From Sclerotinia nivalis (Eukaryota; Ascomycota; Leotiomycetes; Helotiales; Sclerotiniaceae), in NCBI GenBank assembly GCA_029531795.1, contig JAPEIS010000007.1, forward strand, positions 1,426,001-1,490,000: 64,000 nt of DNA, given 5' to 3'. The position numbers and the translations under genes are program-made. Positions 34,301 through 45,770 of this stretch are shown in pieces (the stretch's first letter is position 1; each line of letters opens with the position of its first letter). Below the pieces are notes generated by a model, which saw nothing but the letters and a program-made list of their open reading frames with translations, ran no database searches and had not been told where the DNA came from.

Positions 34301-35060
34301 AAAATGTTTATTATTTTATAAAAATGTTATATAAATATCATTCAAAAGTTGTATAATTTTTTTCGAGAGTTATTATAATTCAAACGAAATTTCGAATTCT
34401 AATATCATTTTAACTTTTTAATTTTAGTAGTAATTCATATAATTGTGATTTTATCAAAATTGATAGAAAATATATAAAATTGTAACAAATGATTAAAGAG
34501 ATCTATTATCCCTCAATAGATGATGTGGTGGGTCGAGTGAAAGGGGTAGATTCAGCCTACGATTAGAGCCCGATTAGAAGCTTGTGGGGGAAAGATCCTG
34601 GATCTCAAAAGATCTATCTAATAACAAGGTATTAGTTCCGGCATAGCCCGAAATCCGTGTGGATGGAAAAGTCTTACTTCTTGACTGCAGGTCATAAAAC
34701 TAGCTCATTTTCTTTACATGGGAGAAACGAAATCCGGTACTGATAGTGGTTAACAAATATGGGTTCTGGACTCTAGGAAATATCGTTATCACCGCCATCC
34801 TCATGGCTGATTTCTGTGGGTATTTAAGACGAGAATAATGTGTTTGCGCCGAGTGATATTGAGGCCTTGTAAATATTGATGCAAATGCCTCAAATCGGTC
34901 GTATTTTGTGAAGAGGCTGGCGAGGATGAAGTGGTTCACAAGGGTGACGTTTCCACGATCGTAATACATGGATGTGTTTGCGTACAGACAGCGCTCCATA
35001 GGAAAAGCTTGTTCGAGAAAAGCATTTCGTAAATAGGACGATCTTCTTGAGAGGAGAAAG
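31376..35060. other. gene-free, AT-rich stretch
   Basis: I can support no gene in these 3.7 kb. A minus-strand open frame at 31725-31931 looks mildly coding but has no identity. Near 32920-33090 AGGC...GCCT short palindromes recur. An island at about 34250-34490 is extremely AT-rich, possibly a RIP-worn relic, while 33960-34210 is more balanced. No LTR or TIR pair was found. Confidence 0.45.
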
Positions 35061-35068
35061 TATATAAA
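35061..35068 (+). promoter_or_regulatory. TATA box of the small secreted protein gene
   Basis: TATATAAA lies 185 bp before the ATG at 35246, with a C/A/T-rich leader between. Confidence 0.6.
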
Positions 35069-35089
35069 GGGAAGCCTTCGACAAATATT

Positions 35090-35206
35090 CTCTATCACTC
35101 ACAACACTTCACTCACACACATTCTACAACAACTTATCAAACCTCCTCTATCAATCACAGCACTTCACTCACCTCAAACACCTCCCACAACACCTTATCA
35201 AACCTT
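35090..35206 (+). repeat. tandem duplication in the 5' leader
   Basis: CTCTATCACTCACAACACTT...CTTATCAAACCTC (35090-35144) is repeated, with substitutions and a small insertion, at 35146-35206. Both copies lie between the TATA box and the start codon of the secreted-protein gene. Confidence 0.75.
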
Positions 35207-35245
35207 CTTAAATTTCTCACTCCTCGAGACCTCTAAACCATCAAA

Positions 35246-35782
35246 ATGCATTTCTCCATGATTGCTTCTATCCCCCTCCTCTTCCTCTCTACTCTCACTT
35301 CGGCCGCTCCAACCGCCATTCCAGCAGCCATGGAGGCCAGCGCCTCGACCTCGACCTCGACTCAAATCTACTACCTCGTCAACTGCTTCAACAACAAGAC
35401 CTTCGCTGCTTATGCTGAGGCTGACTACTACCCAAACAAGTCTTTGTCTCTCGCCGGTCAAAAACCTTCCAAGACAGCTGTCCTCAACCCTTCCGGTTCT
35501 ATTGACTATGAGGATGGAACTTGGACTGCCACTACCCCATTTAAGCTGACTGCTGTCATCGGCGAGGATGCTTACACCGCCAAGGCAGGTACCGTTGTTG
35601 GTTCCGCTACCGTCAGCACATCCAGCTCTAGCTTGTCTTGTGTTCGTCTTGAAAGATTTGTCTTGTATCAGCCAAATGCTGAAGAGCAATGCTACACTGA
35701 CTATGCTTGCCAAGTAAGCCTCAACATTCTCCTCACTAACGAGTAATCAAGAAATAAGCTGACATTGATAAAATAGGCTTAG
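35246..35782 (+). CDS. small secreted protein of unknown function
   Basis: It has two exons, 35246-35713 and 35777-35782, with a 63-nt intron (GTAAGC donor, GCTGAC branch, ATAG acceptor), giving 157 residues that end in Y-A-C-Q-A. If the intron is retained, the product is 166 residues. The ATG context TCAAAATG is good. Residues 1-20 are a clear signal peptide with a likely cut after TSA. The mature protein is about 135 residues, with a Thr/Ser-rich start, a central part with NCFNNKTFAAYAEADYY, and four Cys in all. It has the size and form of fungal apoplastic or wall-associated secreted proteins, including effector candidates, but I recognise no family. A TATA box and a duplicated leader lie upstream. 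Confidence 0.72.
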
Positions 35783-36937
35783 AAGAATTCCCTCCAGCTT
35801 GAGTTCTTCGATCAATCAATGCACTGAACGCAGGATGATGTTTATGAGCGAGCTCGGACTTGATTTGGATGATAGCAAACTGTGAGATGATGAGTAATAA
35901 TGGGTGATGATTGGCGGAAAAATTGGACGGATGATGACTTAATAGATTGACGAGTAATGAATACGATTGGGCACATTCTTTTGGACTTGGGTAAAGGGAT
36001 AAGATTATAGAAAAAATACAATAGACAATGTTCTCTCTGCTTTGACACTCAAGTTCAGATAAATTTCTCTTAGTCCAGCTTGGACAATGAATGCTGTGCA
36101 GAAGATTTGATCCGAGACCAAAGTAACAATTTGAGTAAAAACAGTATTCAAACAATAGAAAACGTGTTACTTGCTAGATCATCTGTATATGAATACAAGA
36201 TTCCAGAATTTTTAGGAACAATTGGCCGGGATTTTCCTTTCTTTTTGTTGAAGTTGGGATGACGTCCCAAGTGAAAAGAGTAAGTGCGCATAAACGCTAT
36301 TAATAAGTGTTGCTGAAAAGGGACAGGCTTCTTTATTAATTTAAAGCTCCCGCCAGTACCCCTTAAATTTTAATTCATCGTCCTCCAATGATTGATGTTT
36401 CATAATTTTTTGGGCGAATCAAATCTATGAAACGTTCCGAGAGGAAGTTTTCGTCTTGTTCCACGGACTCTTTCCAAGCTCTTCCAAGAAGACGGGTCGA
36501 CGCCATGGCCTTCTTGGCTATATAACTTGGCGATAATTCCGAGAATCCCTTCATGGATGTAAACGTCTCCAAAAAATGTAGTCAAAGAACAGACGATTCC
36601 TGCCTAGCATGCTCTTGTAGCTTGGTTATGACATGTCGAGTCATTTTCTGATATATCGACTCGTGATGTGGCAATGTTGTACATATATCTTCCTTCTCGC
36701 CAATGTCTTTCCTTTTTCCTTTTTCCTTTTTCCTTTTTCCTTTTTTCTTTTCCCCTTCTAGGTATTCCGGCATATCAGACCGCTGACATTCTTTTTCGAG
36801 CTGACACTCTTTCCCTTTTCGTCTATCTCCAGCATATAATTCACTTATCTGTAGTCGCCTCATTTATTTCTTGCCGCCTTCCATTTCTTCCGTGTACATT
36901 TTTCAGAAACGATTTTTTAATTTGTTTAACAACCAAG
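35783..36937. other. intergenic, upstream of the chitin deacetylase
   Basis: No gene seen. A TTTTTCC tandem repeat (about six TTTCC units) lies at 36713-36752, and the last 70 bases are a pyrimidine-rich leader before the ATG at 36938. Confidence 0.5.
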
Positions 36938-38895
36938 ATGAAATCATTGTTCTTAACCCTAGCCACGGGCTTAGCACTCAGCAGTATGGGCCTTGCGTTT
37001 CCGTTGGAAGGAACAGATTCTCAAGATCCTGGATTTCTAGCCTTTCTTTCTCAACGAGCCATAACGAGTCCAGACAACACGTGTGGAAATTCTTTTGCAG
37101 GAGCTAACAAAAGCTATTCTTGTGATGCTACTGCAAACACAGGAGGATGCTGTTCGGCATATGGGTATTGTGGTAACACAACGGGTATGTCTCGAATTCC
37201 CATCATGAATATGCACAATGATGTGTACTAATTTGTGCTGCTATAGACTACTGCGGAACTGGATGCCAATCAGCCTTTGGTACTTGTTCAGGCGCAACAG
37301 TTCAACCATCGGATAACTCGTTCTTATGCGGAGCCGGCAATGGAGGGCTTTCCTGCACCGGAGGACTTTGCTGTTCTGGATTAGGATATTGTGGGAACAC
37401 AACCGATTATTGTGATATAGGGTGTCAGTCTAAATACGGAGCTTGTACTGCAGGTGCTAGCGAGCCGACCACAGGAGGAACTTGTGGTCCAAACTTTGGT
37501 GGTGCAACTTGTGGGGGAAACCAATGCTGTAGTGGTGAGTACACAAGGCCGGATAACGCTAGCATTCTTACTAATTTGCTCAAAGTTTCTGGATACTGCG
37601 GAACCACCCAAGACTATTGTGCTGACCCGGGAAGTTGCTTACTTGGATACGGAAGGTGCGACTCGGATGCAACGCCTGCCGGTGTATCAACTCTTGACGC
37701 TGCAAGACCATTAATGGGGCCTATCACCTACACGGATGACATCTATGACTGCGTGCAAACTGGTGTGGTGGCTCTGACCTACGATGATGGTCCATACAAC
37801 TACACATCCGATCTGCTGGACATCTTGAAGTCATATGGCTACCAAGCGACATTCTTTATCACGGGCAACAATAATGGAAAAGGAGAAATCGACATCACTG
37901 CCCCATATCCATCTTTAATTCAACGTATGATTGCCGAGGGCCATCAAGTTGCATCTCATACTTGGAGTCATTACGCTCTTTCTAACATTTCCCACGACCT
38001 TCGAATGCAGCAGATGGTCAAGAATGAGATGGCCTTTAACAACATCATTGGAAAATGGCCAACCTACATGAGACCCCCTTATTCTGATTGCACTGAAGCG
38101 TCAGGATGCTGGGCAGATATGCAGACTCTGGGATACCATAGAGTCTATTTCGATTTGGACACTCAGGATTATTTGAATCCTTTACCATCGCAAATTCAGA
38201 ACTCCAAGAACATTGTACAAAAAGCACTTGCTTCAACAACCGTTGTAGACTACTTGTCTATTCAGCACGATATTGTACAACAATCTGTAGGGAACCTTTC
38301 CAGCTTTTATTTCGATCAAATCAAGGCCAAAGGATGGAAGGGTGTCACAGTTGGGGACTGCCTGGGCGACACCGATAGGACTAATTGGTATCGTTCTCTC
38401 AACACTACATCCATCTCAATAACGCCAAGTTCAACAAGTGCCAAAGGTTCTGCCGTATCCGCGACTGCTACTTCTTCCTCAACCGGAACAGAAAAACCAC
38501 CGGGAGCAACTTTGAAATCCACGAGCACTGCCCTCAGTTCCGTGAAATCATCCACAAGCTCTGCAAAAACTTCTACAAACTCCCTAAAGAGTTCAACCAC
38601 AGTCAAGCAATCGACTTCTGTGGTTGCAGCGACACCAACAAAATCTTCAACGCCAGCCGCAACATGCGCTGTGTCAGCAGGAAATTGGTGTGGCAAGATT
38701 TCACCTTTCACCAATATGCTGACATGCCAAAAATCAGCAGCTGCCTGCTATTCAGACACCTTGAAATGCGCCACGACTGCTGGGTGGAAGAACTTGAAGA
38801 CATGCGGTACTTTTACCACAATTTGCGAGAAGCTGACGCTTTATTGTTTAAAATGTGTGAAATCTAGTTGCTCGAACGCCGCTTTTGGATATTGA
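36938..38895 (+). CDS. chitin deacetylase with three CBM18 modules
   Basis: It removes acetyl groups from chitin, giving chitosan, at the cell surface. The three exons, 36938-37184, 37247-37534 and 37586-38895, give 614 residues (introns of 62 and 51 nt, frame kept). The order is a signal peptide (1-20), then CBM18 hevein-type chitin-binding modules at about 49-96, 110-149 and 162-203, each with the CCSxxGYCG core. A NodB deacetylase domain spans about 235-430. Its motifs are all present: TYDDGP (D245, D246), SHTWSH (H303, H307), RPPYSD (R341), and LSIQHD (H406). A Ser/Thr-rich linker (about 450-540) leads to a terminal domain of about 75 residues with ten Cys, which I do not recognise. No GPI-type tail is visible, so the protein is probably secreted or wall-bound. 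Confidence 0.9.
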
Positions 38896-39112
38896 TTTGA
38901 AGCAAGTTGTGCCGGGCGCGATAAAGTAGCGGAGTAGAAAGGATGAGATCGCAAAAATGGACATATCTGCTATGGTTCCTAGGAGGAGTTTGAGGTCTAA
39001 ATTACCTGAAATGTCGTAGCGTTGAGATGGCAGTGAAGGAGATGTTTCCAATATACTCTTAATTCATGCAATCGGTTTTAAACACAGCCATTCAAAAATG
39101 CTGCCTCCTACG

Positions 39113-39471
39113 CAGGGTGTCCAATAGTCCATACTGGAATCCAACAATGAGGTTTTAAATTGCTAAATCCAATCGAAATATTTAAATCATTTGAAATAAT
39201 TAATACATCCAGAATGATGAAATTATCTGAAATAATGAATCCCGTTAGAACATTGAAATTAGTTGACTAATGAATTATACTCCAAATATTTAAACCTTTT
39301 CAAACATTGAAACCATTTGAAATAAGAAATCCATTCAGAATAATGGAATTATCTGAAATAATGAATCCAATTGGAACATTGAAATCAGTTGACTAATGAA
39401 TTATGCTCCAAATATTTAAATCTTTTCAAACATTGAAAACTTATATCTAGTCTGGACTATTGGGCACCCTG
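39113..39471. mobile_element. non-autonomous TIR element with internal tandem repeat
   Basis: The left end CAGGGTGTCCAATAGTCCAT and the reverse complement of the right end CAGGGTGCCCAATAGTCCAG agree at 18 of 20 positions. The 359-bp element has no open frame. The inside consists of two diverged copies of a unit of about 140 bp (first about 39170-39290, second about 39285-39435), with GAAATTATCTGAAATAATGAAT and TTGACTAATGAATTAT shared. No clear target duplication is seen. Confidence 0.75.
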
Positions 39472-39897
39472 CTTCCACGTACGTAAACTTTTTCGTAAAT
39501 CAAAAAGCGGCAAAGAGAATATCAATCATGAATTTCGAGTGATGATATAGGAGATAAAATCTACTCAATAATGCCATCAATTGTCAAATAGATCCAATTG
39601 ACAAATTGGTGAAATACGAGATTGATGTTTGCATGATAAAATCATTGTATGGCATGGGTAACATGATACACTGGTAAGGAACCCTAAGTCTCTTCAACCA
39701 GTGATATTCCGCTTTGATAAAAAGATTATGGGATCCTCACCGGAAATGCGAATGATTGTTGTTTCATCATGCAAAAATAACCCTATCCTTGAATTTAAGT
39801 ACAGATGCAATTGTAGTTGTGGCTTTCTACTTAAAGGTTCTCGAATTATTCCATTCTAGAACCAGCTGTAAGTCTTGTTTTTGGTTTTGTTCTCGAT
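39472..39897 (+). other. upstream region of alpha-actinin
   Basis: 426 bp between the TIR element and the ATG. No TATA box stands out; a T-rich leader with TTTTTGGTTTTG directly precedes the start. Confidence 0.45.
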
Positions 39898-42800
39898 ATG
39901 TTTTCCGCCTTGAAAAAATCATTGAGAATAGAGCCAAAGGTGGAAGCGCCAAAAGACGATACTTCAAACAAACTTGCGAAAGAGGAGAATATTGAAAATG
40001 CTAGGATAGAGGATACCATTGTGGTAAAAGATCTGGACGCGACAAGAAAAGAAGCAGAGACGGAAAAAATCGAAGATGTTAGAGAGGAAGATGTTTTTGT
40101 GGTAAAAGATCTAGATGCCAAATGGGAAGAGAAAGATGTGAAAAAGGAACATAATATGAGAGTAGAGGAGGAAGCGAGAGATGTTAAAAGGGGGGGAAAT
40201 GTAAAGGAGGGGGAAGATACTTTGGTGGTGAAGGATCTAGATGTCAGGGTCGAAACCGAAGGTATGAAAGAGGAAGAAGATGTTAAAATGGAAGATATCG
40301 AAGTGAAGGTGGAATATGTCAAGAAGGAAATTGATGAAGAAGAAGAAGAAGAAGAAGAAGAAGAAGAAGAAGAAAAAGAGCCAACAATAACTTCGAATTC
40401 AACAAATGATATTGGAATTCCATCACCACCATCATCAGAAATTGGTGATGTTATTGTTATTGGAGATGAAGAAAGCGAAGGAGAACAAATTAATTCTACC
40501 CCTGGCAACGATCGTTGCTTAGTGGGGTCGCCTTCGGTAACTGCCGCCAATCCTGATTCAGAAGTAAACAAAAATGAGGAGACCAGCATATCCACAACAC
40601 CACGTCACTCGCGTGCAATTTCACCAACTCCAATTGAAAATCGCAGTCACACACAGAATCAAGAGAAAAGGATATCTTCTTCCACAGCAGATTTTGAGAT
40701 AAACGCTCCGAATACCCCACCTGCGACACCACCTAGGGGAGTAAGGCGCGAAAGATCTGCGAGCCAAAGAGAGCGCGAGATACTGCGATCGAGACAATTT
40801 TCCGAGACAGCACGATTACAAAGATCTGCGGAGAAGCCCGAGAAAAGTGACGAAGACCTTGGGCTTGGAAGAAGAAGAAAGAGATATCAGCATAGACATA
40901 AATCGAAAGGGTCAAACACAGGCTCAGGAGAAGCGTTGAAAGCGGTCGAACCGCTGCATGAGCATCAGCTTGGAAAAATGGCCTTTGCTGAACAGCAGCA
41001 GTGGATTACGGTGCAACAGAAAACCTTTACAAAATGGTAAGCTGGGTGAATTATGTTTGCAAAGCATGAATGAATATTTACTGGGAAAATAGGTTGAACA
41101 CCAAGATAGCACACAGGAAACTGGAGGTAGTGGATTTGGTTAAAGATTTGAGCGATGGAGTAAGTTTTTGGTCATGGATTTCTCTTGTTGAGTGCTAACA
41201 TATCAGGTCATTCTCATCCATCTTCTCGAATGTCTTTCAAATGAATCACTCGGCCGATATGCAGCGAAGCCTAAACTACGAGTACAGCGATTTGAGAACG
41301 CAAATTTATCGCTGGACTTCATCAAATCTAGAGGCATTCAGATGACAAACATTGGAGCCGAAGATGTTGTAGATGGGAACCGCAAAATCATCCTTGGTTT
41401 GATCTGGACGCTCATTCTTCGATTTACTATATCCGACATCAACTTGGAGGGTATGACTGCTAAGGAGGGTTTATTGCTGTGGTGCCAAAGAAAAACAGCC
41501 TGCTACGAAGAGGTTAATGTTCGAAACTTTACAGACAGTTGGAATGATGGATTGGCATTTTGTGCACTGCTCGATATCCACCGACCGGATCTAATCGATT
41601 ATGATACTTTGGACAAGGATGATCATAGAGGCAATATGCAGTTGGCTTTTGACATTGCAACCAAGGAAATCGGTATCCCGGCCCTCTTGGATGTTGAGGA
41701 TGTCTGTGATGTGGCTAAGCCGGATGAGAGGAGTTTGATGACTTATATAGCCTATTGGTTCCATGCCTTTTCGCAGATGGAGAAAGTCGAAAACGCTGGC
41801 CGAAGAGTGGAAAAGTTTGTTAACAACATGCAAGGAGCTTGGGAGATGCAGAGTGCCTACGAGCAGAGGATGAGAGCACTGTTGAAGAACATTAAGGAGC
41901 AGGTGGTTACTTGGCAAGATGCGACTTTCGAGGGCACATATGTGGATGCGAAGAAACAAGCGTCACATTTTAGTTCGTATAAAAGAGGCCAAAAAAGAGT
42001 GTGGGTTGCCGAGAAAAGTGACCTTGCTGCGCTATTAGGGAACATAAAGACGAAGCTTAGCACATACCGACTTCGAGCTTACGACCCACCTCCGGAGTTG
42101 AGATTGAGTGTCCTAGATGAAGAGTGGGCAACTTTGATGAAGGGTGAAATGGCTAGAGGTCAACTGATAAACGAGACCATTAGGGAGTAAGTTTTACTTA
42201 TGTGCAAAGTGAATTATGCTAATGGCTTTTAGTATCAAAAATGCCTTACGAAGATCTTTTGCCGACAAAGCCAACGATTTCGCAACCACTTTGAATACCA
42301 TGCAACTGGCAATATCGGGATTGGAAGGTGACGTGGAGGATCAGTTGGTTCACGTCCGTCGATTACACGATAACCTTCCACCTCTCAACCAATTTTTGGA
42401 TCAAATTGAGGCTATAGACAAGAAGTGCGAGGAAGCGAACATCGAGGAAAACGACTTTACGACGTACACCTACGATGAGCTCTGTTATGAAATGAGTCTT
42501 GTGAAAAATTCGGTTGCGAAGAAATTGGCATTTTTGGACAATCAAGTAGTAGCTCGGAACATGACGAATCTGACGCCAATACAACTTGAAGAATTCGAAA
42601 GTGTCTTCCGACATTTCGATCGTGATGCTACCAACAGTTTACAAGAATTGGAATTCAGTGCAGCTCTGGCGTCACTCGGCCTCGTCTTCTCCGAAGATGA
42701 AATGCACGACTATTTCCTCGATACATCAAACGGAAAAGACTATGTAACGTTCGAAGAATTCATCCGATTTATGGTGGACGTCACAGAAGATCAAAATACA

Positions 42801-43109
42801 GCAGAACAAGTTTTCCAATCCTTCCGTGAAGTTGCGGATGGCAAGGCTTACGTCACGGAAATGGATTTGAGGCATAGTTTGGTGCCGGATGAGGTTATCG
42901 AAAAATTGACTCAATTCATACCGTTGCATAAAGGCCCTGACCTACAGCAAGACAGGGGTATGCCACAATATGATTACATCAGTTTTATGGACAAATTACT
43001 AGGAGGGAATGAGGATGATGGGAATGATAGTGCTTTGAGTGAGTTGACCAATGGAAGAAGTCCGAAGAGAGCGAGTGGAAGTGGTGGAAAAGCAAACGGG
43101 ACTCACTGA
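39898..43109 (+). CDS. alpha-actinin with a long acidic N-terminal extension
   Basis: Alpha-actinin cross-links F-actin in the cytokinetic ring and at septation sites. The four exons are 39898-41036, 41093-41159, 41207-42186 and 42233-43109, with introns of 56, 47 and 46 nt, giving 1020 residues. The conserved part starts near residue 361 (QKTFTKWLNTKI). It has two CH domains (about 368-590; FENANLSLDFIKSRG and DSWNDGLAFCALL), a short spectrin-like rod (about 590-830), and a calmodulin-like EF-hand end (HFDRDATNSLQELEF). Residues 1-360 are a disordered, acidic extension with three VVKDLD repeats, a Glu run near residue 155, and Ser/Pro/Arg-rich blocks. An internal ATG at 40978 would give a 660-residue protein of the usual length. 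The extension is open without stops and in frame, so I keep it. Confidence 0.85.
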
Positions 43110-44002
43110 GCCGGGGGGTTACGCTTATGAGAGGGAAAGAAGCCCATAAGCACGAGTAAGTATACTTTGTCATAACCAGCGCATTCATATGACCCGGTAT
43201 GTCTTTTTTGTATTTGGTAGTTGGTCTGCCTTGGATTTAAGGATTGGGCGGATGGTGATCGAATTCGGATGGGAACGGCGAATTGAGGATTGAGCGATGG
43301 AGTTGAGATTTGCTTAACTTGGTTGGCCTTGCCTGCAAACATAACTAGACAATTCTGAAATATTCATTGATTTTGTGCTTATGGAATTGAACGTTATTGA
43401 CTTCAATGGACCTCACCATGTGCAACATTCTTATTCACTCCTTGATCTTTTCTCTAGATAACTGGAAGCCTCTTGTCCCAACTTGTTAGGGGAGTCATCC
43501 CATTGTTGAAATATGTTAGATATTTGAAAGCTTTTCTTATAATTTGTTAGAGCTATTTGATTTTTTGAAAACTACTTCGGATTCACTTCCCTTATTCAAT
43601 GCATAGGTAGTTTCAATCAGGATTCTTATTCACTTTCTACATTTATATTATTCATTCACTTACTTACTAGTATTCACTTTTCTAATTCACATTTTGGATT
43701 CACTAATTTGTTACAGTTTTTGTACCTAAGAAGAGTTTTTTTCAGTAAAGTGATTGATTGGATGAGGTAAAAGAAAAAGTGAATGCCACATCGACAGGAG
43801 TATTAAAATTCTGCATCTTGGAGTATGAAAATCCAAGGGAAAAGATTGTGTCTATATCTGAATTGCACTGCTACCCCTCAAGTGCCATTGTTTTCGGTAA
43901 CTGGAGATATTAGCGAAAAATTTAGGAAGTGCTTTCTTTAATTATTTGGAAAAATTTATTGCTTCATTTCAATTTCCAAAAAATAAACATCCACCGCGTT
44001 CG
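43110..44002. other. intergenic between convergent genes
   Basis: This is the 3' flank of alpha-actinin and of the RBR ligase. It is AT-rich, with several TATTCACTT-like repeats near 43610-43695. No gene seen. Confidence 0.5.
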
Positions 44003-45770
44003 TTATCCTCTCTTGCAAGTGCTCTTGCATTCGCTCCACTCTCTCTTACATTCCCAACACCACTCAAACAAACATTTACAAGTCATGTGCAGACAACCCT
44101 CATTTTTATCAATGACGAAATTGCACCTAGGACAATTTCTCCAGCCCTCTTTCTCCGCCAGCGCCTGTACTGCTTGGCCTTCCTTATCCTCTTTGCATAC
44201 ACCGGAATGCTCTGCATTACCACAAGGTGCGCATGTACGATGGTTACATGCTTGACAAATTGCGATGGTTCCATGTATATTTGCCGGCGGGATAAACTTT
44301 GCGCAATCTTTGCTGGAGCAGTAACGCGGATCCTTCGTAGTTTGCTCGAGAATCAACATTTTGTATGAGGCGATGAAGGTTTTATCGAGCCAGCGAGAAG
44401 CGGGGTTGACGGGGACATTCAATTTGCAGCATTTGAATCGCGATTTGGATGAGAGAGCGGTTCGGAGGGCCCCTGTCCGTGTCAGTACCTATGCGAGGAT
44501 ATTTGTATATTTTACTTACCCGCGATACATTCTCCACAATAGGCGTGTTTGCAAGATAGGACACACATATTGGCTCTCTCTCCTGTCTCCAGACACTGCA
44601 AGATCTGGGTGTCAGCATTGCCTATCAAAGGAAGGAAAATGAGGGGTTAAGGCTATATTGGCAAGTAAAAGGGGTGCATATAATTAAACATAAAAATGGT
44701 TTACAGGTCGGGGAACAACACTAGGTAACAAAAACAGGATTTAATGAACCGATGAAGCTTACGGATACACAATCGGCTTGTTTTGCCTTTTTCTCTTTCT
44801 CCGCAAGCTCTCGCGCCTTCTTCGCATCCGCGACTCGTTGTTTCTCCTTATCAGCTATGTCACGCGCTTTTTTGGCATCTGCAACGCGCAGCTTTTCTTT
44901 TCTCTGGGCTTCTAGTTGGATTTTCTTCTCGGCTTCATCGTTTGCTCGTTGTTCTCGGTCCAACTTGGTTTGCTTCTCAACTTGTTGTAGTTGCAATCGT
45001 TCTGTCTCGAGCCTGACCTTCTTTTCAGATTCCTTCCGAGCTGCTCTCTCTTTCTCCAACATGGCCTTCCGCTCTGCCTCAGCAGCTTCAGCTGCAGCTC
45101 TTCTTCTCCTCACTTCTCTCGCTCTTCTTTCTTCATCCTCGGCCGCCCTTCTCGTTTGTTCCTCTTGTTCCTCTTGTTCCTGGATTTCTTGTTCCCATTG
45201 AGCTTGAGCGGCCTGTGCTGCAGCTAAATCCTTTTCAAGCAAGGTAGCTCTTTCTTCGTCCCTTCGGAGCAATTCCCTCGCGAAGTTCTCTTGCTCTTCC
45301 AATTCTCGCTCTAGAGCGGCAGCATGGTTGTCCTCATTCTCCCACTCGGCAGCGATTCTGATAGCCTCCTCCATGTCCCTCTCAATACAGGCCGCACGTC
45401 TTGCGTGCTCTTCCTCAATTTGAGCCTGCAATCTTTGAGCCTCAAGTAGATGTAATCGAAGAAGATCATTCTCGCGATCCCATTGAGCTTGGAGTCTCTG
45501 GGCTGTGAGTTCATCGGATGATATCACTGAGTTGGAACTGGAAGTAGAAGCCATCTTTGGCCGTGAGGTACGTGGGCGACGAGATGAAGATATCCTGCTC
45601 TTTTGACTCGACAACTGGGGCTCGATTCCAGATTTCGGCTTGGATTTAACTTCGGGTTTCTTTTCTGATGAATTATGAGATCGAGGCCGGGATTGGGACC
45701 GAGATCGGGGTTTGGTACCCGGGGATGATGTTTGAGGAGGCAGAAGAAGATGCTTCAAATAACTTTTCAT
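44003..45770 (-). CDS. RBR-type E3 ubiquitin ligase
   Basis: RBR ligases accept ubiquitin on a RING2 Cys before passing it to the substrate. The exons on the minus strand are 45770-44763, 44595-44520 and 44472-44003, with introns of 167 and 47 nt, giving 517 residues. The N-terminal 90 residues are basic and Ser/Pro-rich. Residues about 100-325 are a long Glu/Arg/Ala-rich coiled coil. RING1 starts at the first splice: C334-x2-C337, then CKH and YCGEC. IBR has YCSSKDC and ICQAC...CAPC. RING2 has NCPRC...NEGCLHMTCKC...CWEC, with the catalytic-type Cys in NEGC. The start at 45770 is uncertain. A different frame just upstream (about 45890-45690) also looks coding, so a 5' exon may be missing. Confidence 0.8.

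Noticed and set aside
34250..34490. AT-rich island as a possible TIR element or replication origin
   Set aside because: No inverted ends or target duplication were found, and AT content alone does not show an origin.
39846..40595. Long Ser-rich open frame on the minus strand
   Set aside because: It is the complement of the Glu/Lys-rich N-terminus of alpha-actinin; the GAA repeat gives TTC/TCT/CTT runs without stops.
44752..45201. Ser/Phe/Cys-rich open frame on the plus strand
   Set aside because: It is the complement of the coiled-coil region of the RBR ligase.
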